A stretch of DNA of 64,000 bases from Streptococcus infantis (lineage in GTDB: Bacteria > Bacillota > Bacilli > Lactobacillales > Streptococcaceae): contig NZ_JYOV01000009.1 of the NCBI RefSeq assembly GCF_000963255.1, positions 38,231 through 102,230 of the forward strand. Direction: 5' to 3'. A model generated the notes under the pieces. That model ran no database searches and was not told the DNA's origin. It was given only the letters and a program-made list of their open reading frames with translations. This document shows positions 11,101-19,442 of the stretch, piece after piece; within the stretch, counting starts at the first letter, position 1; each line of letters starts with the position of its first letter. The translations under genes and the position numbers were made by a program.

Positions 11101-13591
11101 TAAGAAAGTGAAACATGTTCATCTAGTTCAAGGGGAAGGTGACAAACTAGCAGCTGGTGTCATCGAATATTCTACAGACGGTACAAACTGGAAGACACTT
11201 CAGACCTTAGCTGGGGATCGAATTTCAGATATTAGCCAAAACTTCACAGCCCAATACGTTCGTGTTCGTAATACACAGCTTCTCAGCAAATGGTGGAGAA
11301 TTGCGGACTTTAGAGTTGACGTTGATACACCAAATACTGATTTGACCGTCACCAATGTCGACAGCCTGAAGGAAACGCCAGTAGTGGACAGTCGTGGTCG
11401 TTATGAAATGACCTTACCTCAAGGGAATCATCTTCCAGCAAATGGCTATCTTGGCTTGAAATTGGATCGACTCCATGAAGCTAGTTCAATTGCACTTGAA
11501 GGTGTAGGTGAAACAGGTTTGACACTGGAATATTCAGCAAATGAATTGGAATGGATGAGCGCTGACCAACTTCCAGAACACGCCTTGGTACGCTACGTTC
11601 GCATCGTGAACAAGACAGATAAGGACCAAGCGCTTCCTACTGGAAAATTAGTCGTTAAGACAAAAGAAGTGGACCCAACGGAACTCTTATCAACCACTAT
11701 GGGGATTCACCAATATTATGGTGCTAATGATGTTCGTCGCATTCACAATTTAGGTCAACTGTTTGATGGGGACTTTAATAATTTTGTAGAATTTTCTGAT
11801 TACCAACGTAAAAACGGGGAAATTGTCATGAAACTAGGCACAACTCGTCACATCAAGAAGATTCGTGCCTATATTCAGGATGCTCAGCGTAATTATTTGC
11901 GTGATGGGAAGATTCAAGTCAGTGAAGATGGTAAGAATTGGACGGATGTTGTAACAGTCGGAGATGGTGTGGAAAATGAAATTCGTGATAATTCATTGAC
12001 CGACGGCTGGACACATGATTCTGCCAACCCAGGAAATCGTTATATCGAAGGTGTTCTGGATCAACCTGTAACTGCTAAGTTTATGCGTGTTCTTTTTACA
12101 GCGGATTATAATGCTCGTTTTGTAGGATTTAGCGAAATCGTGATTAATGATGGTGAATTTATCAATCCTGAAAATAATCCTACAGTGACAGGAACTGGTA
12201 GCGAAGAAGCGGATAACCTGAAGAAAAATATGACTGACGGAAATGTCTTGACAAGCTATGCAGCTACTGAAGAAAAAGGAGAGCTTGTTTATCATTTATC
12301 TGAAGAAACCAAGGTCAATCATGTTCGCTTGATTGCTGACTTGCCAGAAGGTGCAAAAGTAAATGTCCAAGTTCGTACCTTGAATGATGCTGGTGAATCA
12401 GTCTGGGAAAATTTGGGTGAAGTAAGATCAAGTTTCCAAACCTTTGCCCTTTCAGGAAAAAATCCACGGATTCTCGATGTAAAAGTTTCCTGGGAAGGTG
12501 GAGAACCAGAGTTCTACGAAATGACTACCTTCTATCAAGAAGTGGAAAACGATCCAGAACCGACAATAAGTAAAGGCGACGAACCAGCTCCAGTGGTAGA
12601 AGTGCCAGAATTTGAAGGTGGTGTCAATGCAGTAGAAGCCGCTAAGCATGAGTTGCCAGAATACACAGAGGCAGTTGGCACAGCAGGTGAGGATACAGCT
12701 CCAGTAGTAGATGTTCCAGAATTTGAGGGTGGTGTCAATGCAGTAGAAGCCGCTAAAAACGAGTTGCCAGAATACACAGAGGCAGTTGGCACAGTAGGTG
12801 ACGAACCAGCTCCGGTAGTAGAAATCCCAGAATTTGAGGGTGGTGTCAATGCAGTAGAAGCGGCTAAGAATGAATTGCCAGAATACACAGAGGCAGTTGG
12901 CACAGTAGGCGACGAACCAGCTCCAGTAGTAGAAATCCCAGAATTCAAGGGTGGTGTCAATGCAGTAGAAGCCGCTAAAAACGAGTTACCAGAATATACA
13001 GGAACAGTAGCTACAACAGGAAATGAGGCTGCACCAAGTCTTGTTAAACCAGCCGAAGAGGTTCAAATCTTGTCTGATAAGGAAACTGGAGTTCTGGTAG
13101 CAGGGCTAACTAAAGAGTTACCTAAAGACCTCAAGCTTCAAGTGCAAAAGGTTCTACGCCAAGAATTAGCTGGTAAGCACTACGATGCTTATCAAGTGAA
13201 ATTGCTAGATAAGGATAACCAAGAAGTTGAACTCAAGGGTGCTGTCCTAGTGAGATTGCCAGTCAAGGGTCAGGTTCAAGAGGTTTATCACATGAGCTTA
13301 GACCAAGGCTTGCAGATTCAAAAGGTGACGTTAGTAGGTGACATGGTTGAATTTACAACCAAAGATCTAGGACTTTATGCGATTGTCTATAAAGAACAAA
13401 ATCAAGAACAAGTAGCATCAGATCAAGAACCAGCAGTTAATGGAGAAAACTTTGAAAATGCTTCAGAGAAAGTAGATTCAGCAAGACTTCCAGAAACCGG
13501 TGAAAGTCGATCTGATACAGCTGCCTTCCTAGCAAGTCTCAGTCTTGTTTTATCAGTAGCTCTACTAACAGTTAAACGTAAAGAAAAGTAA
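8150..13591 (+). CDS. Cell-wall-anchored GH84 beta-N-acetylglucosaminidase (hyaluronidase/NagJ-like)
   Basis: A surface glycosidase of 1813 residues predicted to release GlcNAc from glycans or O-GlcNAc proteins. A YSIRK signal is followed by an acidic, Thr-rich linker. A GH20b-like N-terminal domain (FPRPQKVTYGDG) leads into the GH84 barrel, which starts at RGFIEGYYGNPW. The paired catalytic aspartates are D431-D432 in GVLADDAAW. A helical region and several F5/8-type (CBM32-like) modules follow; the stalk repeat and LPETG anchor are shared with the upstream gene. I chose the ATG at 8150, which gives MDHQFFEKRCHYSIRK parallel to the upstream protein; a TTG at 8126 would add eight residues. 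An AGGA motif lies 11 nt before the ATG and GGAGG lies further up. The enzyme could act on GlcNAc exposed by the neighbouring beta-galactosidase. The name 'hyaluronidase' is common for this family but substrate is not shown here. Confidence 0.93.
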   Translation: MDHQFFEKRCHYSIRKFAIGAASVMVGASIFGASMVQAAETETLQEAETSLTQLPPEDKLSPDLVGAIKSAEANFVSETKVEEVATKSQAPEETSSKPVETKNSTVEKGVTTVENASTEVAPTETNAVTEPTKPAEVNGTVEKAASFTADKPASKAEIDAAKNQVAKKEYTVFPRPQKVTYGDGVTALEGKVNLVFSDGLDIYTRNRAKEVLQASNVSYTTSTKATEGATNIFLGVRGKAPLAEKEVQDISSELYDKIDAYVLRVKANKISFVGKDTDAVFFGLTTLKQMLKESPVPVLRDVTVEDYAEVKNRGFIEGYYGNPWTKENREELMRYGGDLKLTQYFFAPKDDPYHNAKWRELYPEEKMAEIRDLARVGNETKTRYVWTIHPFMHNKMRFDTDELYKQDLDVIKEKFTQLLDAGVREFGVLADDAAWPVGGYNSYVRLMTDLTNWLTEQETKYSDLRKDMIFVPAWYMGQGTEDELRTLNERLPETVHLTLTGGKVWGAVDQTFLTNLKKNLTEGGKKYRPIHFWINWPCNDNTKQHLILGGGEKFLHPNVDLSLAQGIMLNPMQQSEASKVALFDVAQYGWKQWRSAEEAEKINDVAFNYVVNGNFEESEVSKAFRELGKHMRNQNRPPHVTKLEESVELAPKLTDFYNKLKTGQNVDAERKELKGIFANLKADALLLKEKGDKKLIDQIHYWLDNTVDQMDALEALLTATEGLAEKNDAKVWEHYYAGVKYYDQSISYSFFYVDHYERAEFGVQHIRPFINNLKEYLATHIQTMLHPDKLVTTFITNRAGIEGGLAEVTDGDLDTHAIVKTTTVIERDDYVGLRFNKAIKVHTLGFATGTKTADNYTFGNALVEYQNEQGDWVALTSPAYTGRERTLEFTNLDITAQAVRMRATAKKDNAWLAMREIAVNRPLELGSKKVKGTITLSPNLVYKYGTSVLQMQDGKDNTESMMAHANQTNVTPENAWVQMDLGGAKKVKHVHLVQGEGDKLAAGVIEYSTDGTNWKTLQTLAGDRISDISQNFTAQYVRVRNTQLLSKWWRIADFRVDVDTPNTDLTVTNVDSLKETPVVDSRGRYEMTLPQGNHLPANGYLGLKLDRLHEASSIALEGVGETGLTLEYSANELEWMSADQLPEHALVRYVRIVNKTDKDQALPTGKLVVKTKEVDPTELLSTTMGIHQYYGANDVRRIHNLGQLFDGDFNNFVEFSDYQRKNGEIVMKLGTTRHIKKIRAYIQDAQRNYLRDGKIQVSEDGKNWTDVVTVGDGVENEIRDNSLTDGWTHDSANPGNRYIEGVLDQPVTAKFMRVLFTADYNARFVGFSEIVINDGEFINPENNPTVTGTGSEEADNLKKNMTDGNVLTSYAATEEKGELVYHLSEETKVNHVRLIADLPEGAKVNVQVRTLNDAGESVWENLGEVRSSFQTFALSGKNPRILDVKVSWEGGEPEFYEMTTFYQEVENDPEPTISKGDEPAPVVEVPEFEGGVNAVEAAKHELPEYTEAVGTAGEDTAPVVDVPEFEGGVNAVEAAKNELPEYTEAVGTVGDEPAPVVEIPEFEGGVNAVEAAKNELPEYTEAVGTVGDEPAPVVEIPEFKGGVNAVEAAKNELPEYTGTVATTGNEAAPSLVKPAEEVQILSDKETGVLVAGLTKELPKDLKLQVQKVLRQELAGKHYDAYQVKLLDKDNQEVELKGAVLVRLPVKGQVQEVYHMSLDQGLQIQKVTLVGDMVEFTTKDLGLYAIVYKEQNQEQVASDQEPAVNGENFENASEKVDSARLPETGESRSDTAAFLASLSLVLSVALLTVKRKEK
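12575..13000 (+). repeat. 111-bp stalk repeat, four units, shared with bgaA
   Basis: Units begin at 12575, 12686, 12797 and 12908, each 111 bp, with the same core as in the upstream gene. The sequence after the last unit to the stop is nearly identical between the two genes. Confidence 0.95.
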
Positions 13592-13634
13592 GGTTGATAA
13601 CTCATAGCTCTGAAAAAGCTAATCATTATAAAAG

Positions 13635-13665
13635 AAGGAGAAGATAGCATAGTCTTCTCCTTTAT
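13635..13665 (+). terminator. Rho-independent terminator after the GH84 gene
   Basis: The inverted repeat GGAGAAGA/TCTTCTCC has an eight-base loop and is flanked by AA on the left and TTTATT on the right. It lies 45 bp past the stop codon. Confidence 0.8.
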
Positions 13666-13683
13666 TAATTGGGTAGTGAGGTG

Positions 13684-13689
13684 TATAAT
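13684..13689 (+). promoter_or_regulatory. Likely -10 box for the 13719 gene
   Basis: A perfect TATAAT lies 29 bp before the ATG, between the preceding terminator and the gene. No good -35 is seen at the right spacing. Confidence 0.5.
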
Positions 13690-13718
13690 GAAAGTAAGAG
13701 AATGTGAGGAGAAGGACC

Positions 13719-14543
13719 ATGATTGTAAAAGTTTGTAATGCAGATTTTAGTCTCCAGTGGGATGGGATGTATCAATTTGCTCTTGAAAACTATTCTCAGA
13801 TTAAAGAATGGGAATTGGAGAAGCTAGCAAAGTTTATTGCTTACGAACAGGACCATCATCATCAGACCATTGTGGAATGTGAGAATCATGAATTAAATAT
13901 ACAAATTCATGATTATTTGCAAGACCATAGCTATTTTCCTCCCTACAGACCAAGTCATCGCCTTGTAGCTTCTACCTATGATATCCAGAGGAAGTTGGTT
14001 ACTTCCAATTATTGTAGTCATACTTGTACAGTTGAGGTGGCTCAGGCTATTTTTCAGACTGGAAAACTCATGTCGGCGGTAAAAGTATTTGGTAAAAGTG
14101 GGGCTGAGCTAGTTACAGATAGTCGTAATGCAGCTTCTGATCCAGCAGACTATTTTGACTATATCATGTTCGGATGGTCTAATACGACTTCGGGTTACCG
14201 ACTCTCTATGGAGCGTTTGTTAGGACGGGCACCGTCTGAGGAGGAATTACAAGAAAAGTTCATTCCTGGCGTTAGTTTTCATTTTCTGTATGAAGAATTG
14301 ATTCAAGCACCAGGTTATATATTTGATGGCTATCATGTTGCGAAGGTAAAAGATAGTTTAGATTTGGATACCTTTCTACATTTGTGTATCATCCCGTCAA
14401 AAGATAAGGCTTGTTTTGAAGGTTTGATTCCTTGTCAATTACAAGATAGAGTGATTTACCTAGACTATGAAGGAGAAGGGTTACAGGCTTGGAATACTAA
14501 GGTTAATCAAGTACTGCATGGTAAGGATAAGTTGAAGGAGTAG
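13719..14543 (+). CDS. Conserved protein of unknown function
   Basis: A 274-residue soluble protein with no signal or membrane segment. I do not recognise the family. Visible features are a His-rich stretch (DHHHQT), a cysteine pair (YCSHTC), and the segments QTGKLMSAVKVFGKSG, SDPADYFDYIMFGWSN and PGVSFHFLYEELI. The ATG at 13719 is preceded by GAGGAG at good spacing; a GTG at 13704 is in frame but poorly supported. The gene ends 3 bp before the NAD(P)HX dehydratase gene, so the two are probably co-transcribed. The layout 'S..C..T..VA.AI...GKL.S' resembles the start of ADP-ribosyltransferase-like folds by eye only. Confidence 0.85.
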   Translation: MIVKVCNADFSLQWDGMYQFALENYSQIKEWELEKLAKFIAYEQDHHHQTIVECENHELNIQIHDYLQDHSYFPPYRPSHRLVASTYDIQRKLVTSNYCSHTCTVEVAQAIFQTGKLMSAVKVFGKSGAELVTDSRNAASDPADYFDYIMFGWSNTTSGYRLSMERLLGRAPSEEELQEKFIPGVSFHFLYEELIQAPGYIFDGYHVAKVKDSLDLDTFLHLCIIPSKDKACFEGLIPCQLQDRVIYLDYEGEGLQAWNTKVNQVLHGKDKLKE

Positions 14544-14546
14544 TGT

Positions 14547-15395
14547 ATGAAAGAGATTGATCAAGCTCTACTGAAAAAAGTTATCATTGAGCGTCCTCGT
14601 TCTAGTCATAAGGGCGACTACGGTCGTCTTCTCTTGATTGGAGGGACTTATCCCTATGGGGGAGCGATTATTATGGCTGCCTTAGGTGCTGTTAGAAGTG
14701 GCGCAGGCTTGGTGACAGTAGCAACGGATAAAGAGAATATTCCAGCTCTACATAGCCATATGCCAGAGGCTATGGCTTTTGCTCTTGAAGATAAGCAATT
14801 ACTTGAACAACAGTTAGAGAAAGCGAATGTTGTCTTAGTTGGACCTGGACTAGTGGATGATAAGCGTGGAGAAAAGCTACTCCAAACAGTCTTTCATCAT
14901 TTAAATCAAGACCAGACTATCATACTGGATGGCGGAGCCTTATCCATTTTTGCTAAGACGGGAATGAAATTTCCTAAAGCTCAGCTTGTTTTAACGCCTC
15001 ACCAAAGGGAATGGCAAGTCTTGTCAGGATTAGAATTGACTTCTCAAGGAGCTGAGGAAACAGGAGAGGCTTTGATGAGATTTCCTTCAGGAACGATTTT
15101 GGTTCAAAAAGGTCCAGCTACTCGAATCTGGCAAGCTGATCAAACTGATTTTTATCAGCTGGAAGTTGGAGGTCCCTATCAAGCGACTGGGGGAATGGGA
15201 GATACCTTAGCTGGGATGATTGCCGGTTTTGCAGGTCAATTTCCCCAAGCAAGTCTCTATGAAAGAGTGACAGTAGCGACCTATTTACATTCAGCAATTG
15301 CCCAAGAACTGGCTGAGGACAATTTTGTAGTTCTGCCAACCACGATCAGTCAACATATCCCAGCCTTTATGAAGAAAATACAAAAAGACACCTGA
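14547..15395 (+). CDS. nnrD: ADP-dependent (S)-NAD(P)H-hydrate dehydratase
   Basis: A metabolite-repair enzyme of the YjeF C-terminal/ribokinase-like family that dehydrates damaged NADHX or NADPHX back to the cofactor. It has 282 residues. The early glycine-rich GGTYPYGGA and SGAGLVTVAT motifs and the late GGMGDTLAGMIAG motif, the nucleotide and active-site loop, are all present. The fused epimerase half is absent, as in other streptococci. AAGGAG precedes the ATG by 6 nt, immediately downstream of the unknown gene at 13719. Confidence 0.93.
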   Translation: MKEIDQALLKKVIIERPRSSHKGDYGRLLLIGGTYPYGGAIIMAALGAVRSGAGLVTVATDKENIPALHSHMPEAMAFALEDKQLLEQQLEKANVVLVGPGLVDDKRGEKLLQTVFHHLNQDQTIILDGGALSIFAKTGMKFPKAQLVLTPHQREWQVLSGLELTSQGAEETGEALMRFPSGTILVQKGPATRIWQADQTDFYQLEVGGPYQATGGMGDTLAGMIAGFAGQFPQASLYERVTVATYLHSAIAQELAEDNFVVLPTTISQHIPAFMKKIQKDT

Positions 15396-15413
15396 GGTTT
15401 TCAGGTGCCTTTT
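15382..15413. terminator. Bidirectional terminator between nnrD and the small minus-strand gene
   Basis: CACCTGA and TCAGGTG pair around a short loop. A run of five A precedes and a run of four T follows, so it can act on both converging transcripts. It begins inside the last codons of nnrD. Confidence 0.8.
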
Positions 15414-15418
15414 GACTA

Positions 15419-15604
15419 TTAGAAGAGGCCTTTGACCTTATTTACAAGACCGTTAAGTCCTTCTGAGCCTGAAACCAAAGCTTGTGCTTGGTTAAGATAC
15501 TCACCGAGTTGGTCCTTATTTTCTTCGACAAAGGTTTTTGCGGCAGCCAAATCTTTTTTCTCGATTAGCTCTTTTACTTGATTAAACAAATCTAATGGGT
15601 TCAT
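15419..15604 (-). CDS. Small conserved protein of unknown function (61 aa)
   Basis: This 61-residue acidic, helix-rich protein starts MNPLDLFNQVKELIEKKD and ends NKVKGLF. No signal peptide or known motif is seen. A good AGGAG lies 7 nt before the ATG on the minus strand, and the gene faces nnrD across a shared terminator. Ribosome binding site, position and composition support a real gene; function unknown. Confidence 0.75.
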   Translation of the reverse strand: MNPLDLFNQVKELIEKKDLAAAKTFVEENKDQLGEYLNQAQALVSGSEGLNGLVNKVKGLF

Positions 15605-15708
15605 GATGTCACTCCTTTTCTACACTTCTATTCAATCATTTTTTGAAAAAACTTGCAAGAAACTTGACCCTTCCAATAAAGTTCATGGATGTCAAATGCT
15701 GTAAATTT

Positions 15709-15717
15709 TGATATAAT
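15709..15717 (+). promoter_or_regulatory. Extended -10 promoter of dinG
   Basis: TGATATAAT matches TGnTATAAT. The -10 ends 5 nt before the first ATG (15723) and 8 nt before the second, so the transcript should begin at or next to the start codon. No convincing -35 is present. Confidence 0.65.
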
Positions 15718-15722
15718 TTTTA

Positions 15723-18176
15723 ATGATGAATTTTAGAAATGATCGGTATGTTGTCGTGGATTTAGAAGCGACCAGTACCGGAAGCAAGGCAAAAATTATC
15801 CAAGTAGGAATCGTGGTCATTGAAAATGGCGAGATTGTTGACCAATATGCCACGGATGTTAATCCCCACGAACCCTTGGATTCTCATATCAAAGAATTAA
15901 CGGGTTTGACCGATCAGCGACTAGCAGAGGCACCAGAGTTTTCTCAGGTGGCTGGAAAAATTTTTGACTTGGTCAAGGACGGTGTTTTTGTTGCGCACAA
16001 TGTCCAGTTCGATGCTAATTTGTTGGCAGAATTTCTCTTTTTTGAGGGCTATGAATTGCGCAGTCCCCGTATCGATACAGTCGAGTTGGCTCAGGTTTTT
16101 TATCCTCAGCTTGAAAAGTATAACCTGGGGATTCTCTGTCAAGAGTTGGGTATTTCACTAGAAAAAGCCCATACGGCCCTATCAGATGCTCAAGCAACAG
16201 CAGAACTCTTTCTCTGTATGCGACAAAAAATGTTTCAATTGCCAAAAGGCTTGTTGGAACGCTTGTTAAGTTTGTCAGATGGTCTATTATATGAGTCTTA
16301 TCTGGTCATTGAGGAAGTTTATCAGAAGCAGTCCATCCTAGTTGAACATGACTTGGTAGAGGTGCAAGGTTTATTTTTAAGAAAAGAAAAGCCAGCCCTT
16401 TCTCCACGAAAACTATCAAAAGATTTCCAAACCAATATTGCCTTGTTGGATTTGGAAGATAGAACCCCGCAAGCTAGCTTTGCTCAAAAGGTTCAAGATT
16501 TTCTACAGAATGAGAAAATTTCCTTTGTGCAAGCTCAGACTGGAATTGGAAAAACCTACGGCTATTTGTTGCCGGCTTTAGCGTTGGAAAACGAAAAAGG
16601 AATCCTCCTCAGTGTTCCTACTAAAGTTCTACAAAATCAAGTCATGCAAGAAGAGGCTCGTAGATTGGAAGAGGTCTTCCACCTTTCGATTCATAGTCTT
16701 AAAGGACCACAGAACTATCTAAAACTAGATGCCTTTCATGCAGCGCTAGAGGAAGAAGAGTCCAATCGCTTGTACACACGTTTCAAGATGCAACTTCTAG
16801 TTTGGTTGACCGAAACAGAAACTGGAGATTTAGATGAGATTGGTCAGCTCTATCGCTACCAGCAGTTTTTACCAAACTTGATACATGATGGGAACCTTCC
16901 CAAAGCTTCTCTCTTTTGGCTAGAGGATTTTTGGAGACGGGGGCAGAAAAAAGCTCGCTCTTGCCAGCTACTTGTGACCAATCATGCTTATCTCGTTACC
17001 CGACTTGAGGATGATCCCAGTCTACTAGAGGGCCGTCTCTTGATCTTGGATGAGGCTCAGAAGATCTTATTAACTTTGGAAAATCTTTCGCAGAAGAGTT
17101 TCGTTTTAAACGACATAGTAGACAAACTAGATCAAGCCCTAGTTCGAGAAAAAGGGACGCTTCAAAGACGCTTGATGGAGAATATTCGCTTTGAGCTTTG
17201 TCACTTGATGGATCAGTTCCTATCTGGTAAGCGTAGAATGTGCCCTGCGACAACCATGGCACAACTCCAACAGGATTTCTCTGAGCTAGACGTTCAAGGT
17301 TTCCAGGACTATCAGCGATTTTTCTGCACTGATGGAGAATTTTGGCTATCAGCCTCAGACTTGTCTAACAAGAAGGTTGTCATTTCTTCAAGTCGCAATC
17401 AACGTCTGCTCTTTTCACAGATTTTTCCAGAGACTTGTCAACTCTTAGCTGTCTCTGCAACCTTGGAAATTAGTAGTAGAGTAACTTTACCAGAACTAAT
17501 GGGATTCCCACATGCAGCCTTTGACAAATTGGATGAGAATTTTCAAGAAAATCAAGAAATCTTGGTCGTCAAGGATTTTCCATTGGTGACAGAAACCTCC
17601 CAAGAAGACTATGCTCAAGCTCTCGTAGAAGTGCTGGAAGATTTGTCCTATCTTGAGGAACCCATGCTCGTTTTATTTACTTCAAAAGACCTTTTGTTGC
17701 AGGTATCAGACTCTCTATCTCTTTCTCATCTAGCTCAGTATAAGAACGGAGATCCGGCTCAACTCAAGAAACGATTTGAAAGAGGAGACTCTCAACTCTT
17801 ACTAGGGACAGGTAGTTTTTGGGAGGGAGTTGATTTTGCGACTCATTCTCGAGTGATTGAAGTGGTGACACGCTTGCCCTTCCAAAATCCAGAAGATCCC
17901 TTTACGAAAAAAATGAATCAGGAACTGCGTCTTGAAGGGAAAAATCCTTTCTATGACTATCAACTACCGATGGCTATTATTCGCCTCAAACAAGCGATTG
18001 GTAGAACCATGCGTCGTCTTGGACAGCGATCATCTGTCCTTATCTTGGATAGCCGAATGACAAGCAAACGATATGGAAAGCAGATTAGCAAGGCCTTGTC
18101 ACAGACTAGTCGAGTGAGAGAGGTTGGCAAAGAGCAAGTATTCTCAAAAGTTCAAGAATTTTTACACAAAAAATAA
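15723..18176 (+). CDS. dinG: DinG-family helicase with N-terminal DnaQ-type 3'-5' exonuclease
   Basis: An 817-residue fusion. Residues 1-165 form a DEDDh exonuclease: VVDLEATS supplies the first acidic pair, HNVQFD the next Asp, and HTALSDAQAT the His/Asp pair. The rest is an XPD/DinG-like superfamily 2 helicase with Walker A TGIGKT near 272-277, LDEAQ near 442, GSFWEGVDF, and the arginine-finger segment RLKQAIGRTMRR. I see no four-Cys Fe-S cluster pattern, in line with Gram-positive DinG. Adjacent ATGs at 15723 and 15726 are possible starts, and neither has a ribosome binding site. Likely role: processing unusual DNA structures in repair. The following gene is rodA, 32 bp away. Confidence 0.93.
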   Translation: MMNFRNDRYVVVDLEATSTGSKAKIIQVGIVVIENGEIVDQYATDVNPHEPLDSHIKELTGLTDQRLAEAPEFSQVAGKIFDLVKDGVFVAHNVQFDANLLAEFLFFEGYELRSPRIDTVELAQVFYPQLEKYNLGILCQELGISLEKAHTALSDAQATAELFLCMRQKMFQLPKGLLERLLSLSDGLLYESYLVIEEVYQKQSILVEHDLVEVQGLFLRKEKPALSPRKLSKDFQTNIALLDLEDRTPQASFAQKVQDFLQNEKISFVQAQTGIGKTYGYLLPALALENEKGILLSVPTKVLQNQVMQEEARRLEEVFHLSIHSLKGPQNYLKLDAFHAALEEEESNRLYTRFKMQLLVWLTETETGDLDEIGQLYRYQQFLPNLIHDGNLPKASLFWLEDFWRRGQKKARSCQLLVTNHAYLVTRLEDDPSLLEGRLLILDEAQKILLTLENLSQKSFVLNDIVDKLDQALVREKGTLQRRLMENIRFELCHLMDQFLSGKRRMCPATTMAQLQQDFSELDVQGFQDYQRFFCTDGEFWLSASDLSNKKVVISSSRNQRLLFSQIFPETCQLLAVSATLEISSRVTLPELMGFPHAAFDKLDENFQENQEILVVKDFPLVTETSQEDYAQALVEVLEDLSYLEEPMLVLFTSKDLLLQVSDSLSLSHLAQYKNGDPAQLKKRFERGDSQLLLGTGSFWEGVDFATHSRVIEVVTRLPFQNPEDPFTKKMNQELRLEGKNPFYDYQLPMAIIRLKQAIGRTMRRLGQRSSVLILDSRMTSKRYGKQISKALSQTSRVREVGKEQVFSKVQEFLHKK

Positions 18177-18208
18177 AATAAACATCTGAAAGAATGAAGG
18201 AGACCTTT

Positions 18209-19432
18209 ATGAAACGTTCTCTCGACTCTCGGGTCGATTATAGTTTGATTTTACCAGTATTCTGTTTGCTGGTGATTGGAGTTGTGGCTATTTACATAGC
18301 TGTCAGTCATGACTATCCACATAATATTTGGCCTATTCTCGGTCAGCAACTAGCATGGATCGTCTTGGGAATTATCATCAGCTTTGTAGTCATGTTTTTT
18401 AATACAAAATTTTTATGGCAATCGACTCCCTATCTCTACGCCCTAGGTCTAGTCCTTATGGTTTTACCCTTGATTTTTTACAATCCCAATTTGGTGGCGG
18501 CAACAGGGGCTAAAAACTGGGTGTCAATTGGAGGAGTGACACTTTTCCAACCTTCCGAATTCATGAAAATTTCCTATATTTTAATCTTGGCCCGGGTCAT
18601 TGTCCAATTCACACAAAAACATAAGGAAAAAGAACGTACGATTGCATTAGACTTTCACTTGATATTGTGGTTGATTGTCTTCACACTGCCAGTCTTAGTT
18701 TTACTGGCCTTGCAGAGTGACTTAGGAACGGCCTTGGTTTTTGTCGCCATCTTTGCTGGACTCGTCTTGCTCTCTGGCGTTTCTTGGAAAATTATCATTC
18801 CAATTTTTGCGACAGTTGTATCAGGAATTGCAGGATTTTTGGCAATTTTCATCACAAAAGATGGGCGTGCTTTCATGCATCAGATCGGGATGCCAACCTA
18901 TCAGATCAACCGTATCCTTGCTTGGCTCAATCCCTTTGATTATGCACAAACGACCACCTATCAACAGGCCCAAGGGCAAATTGCCATCGGAAGTGGAGGA
19001 TTATTTGGTCAAGGATTTAATGTATCCAATCTCCTCATTCCCGTTCGTGAGAGTGATATGATTTTTACAGTTATTGCAGAAGATTTTGGTTTTATCGGAT
19101 CTGTCCTTGTAATTACACTTTATCTTCTACTTATCTATCGAATGCTAAAAATCACTCTGAAGTCCAATAATCAATTTTATACCTACATTTCAACTGGCTT
19201 CATTATGATGCTCTTGTTCCATATCTTTGAAAATATTGGTGCAGTGACAGGCCTCCTTCCTTTGACAGGGATTCCTTTGCCATTCATTTCCCAAGGGGGA
19301 TCAGCCATTATCAGTAATCTGATTGGTGTTGGTTTGCTTCTATCGATGAGTTATCAAACGCATCTAGCCGAAGAAAAGAGCGGTAAGACAAGATTTAAAC
19401 GGAAGAAAGTTGTTTTGAAAAAAGTTAAATAA
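18209..19432 (+). CDS. rodA: RodA, SEDS-family peptidoglycan glycosyltransferase
   Basis: A multi-pass membrane protein of 407 residues with about ten hydrophobic helices, polymerising lipid II into glycan strands during peripheral (elongation) wall growth with a class B PBP. SEDS signatures are GAKNWVSIGG, FQPSEFMKI, the catalytic-loop segment ESDMIFTVIAEDFG, and the C-terminal GIPLPFISQGGSA. The tail is strongly basic. I chose the ATG at 18209 (MKRSLDSRVDYSL), 6 nt after AAGGAG; the ATG at 18194 overlaps that site. RodA rather than FtsW is supported by length and by the dinG/gyrB/ezrA context shared with pneumococcus. Confidence 0.93.
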   Translation: MKRSLDSRVDYSLILPVFCLLVIGVVAIYIAVSHDYPHNIWPILGQQLAWIVLGIIISFVVMFFNTKFLWQSTPYLYALGLVLMVLPLIFYNPNLVAATGAKNWVSIGGVTLFQPSEFMKISYILILARVIVQFTQKHKEKERTIALDFHLILWLIVFTLPVLVLLALQSDLGTALVFVAIFAGLVLLSGVSWKIIIPIFATVVSGIAGFLAIFITKDGRAFMHQIGMPTYQINRILAWLNPFDYAQTTTYQQAQGQIAIGSGGLFGQGFNVSNLLIPVRESDMIFTVIAEDFGFIGSVLVITLYLLLIYRMLKITLKSNNQFYTYISTGFIMMLLFHIFENIGAVTGLLPLTGIPLPFISQGGSAIISNLIGVGLLLSMSYQTHLAEEKSGKTRFKRKKVVLKKVK

Positions 19433-19442
19433 GGAGTAAATC

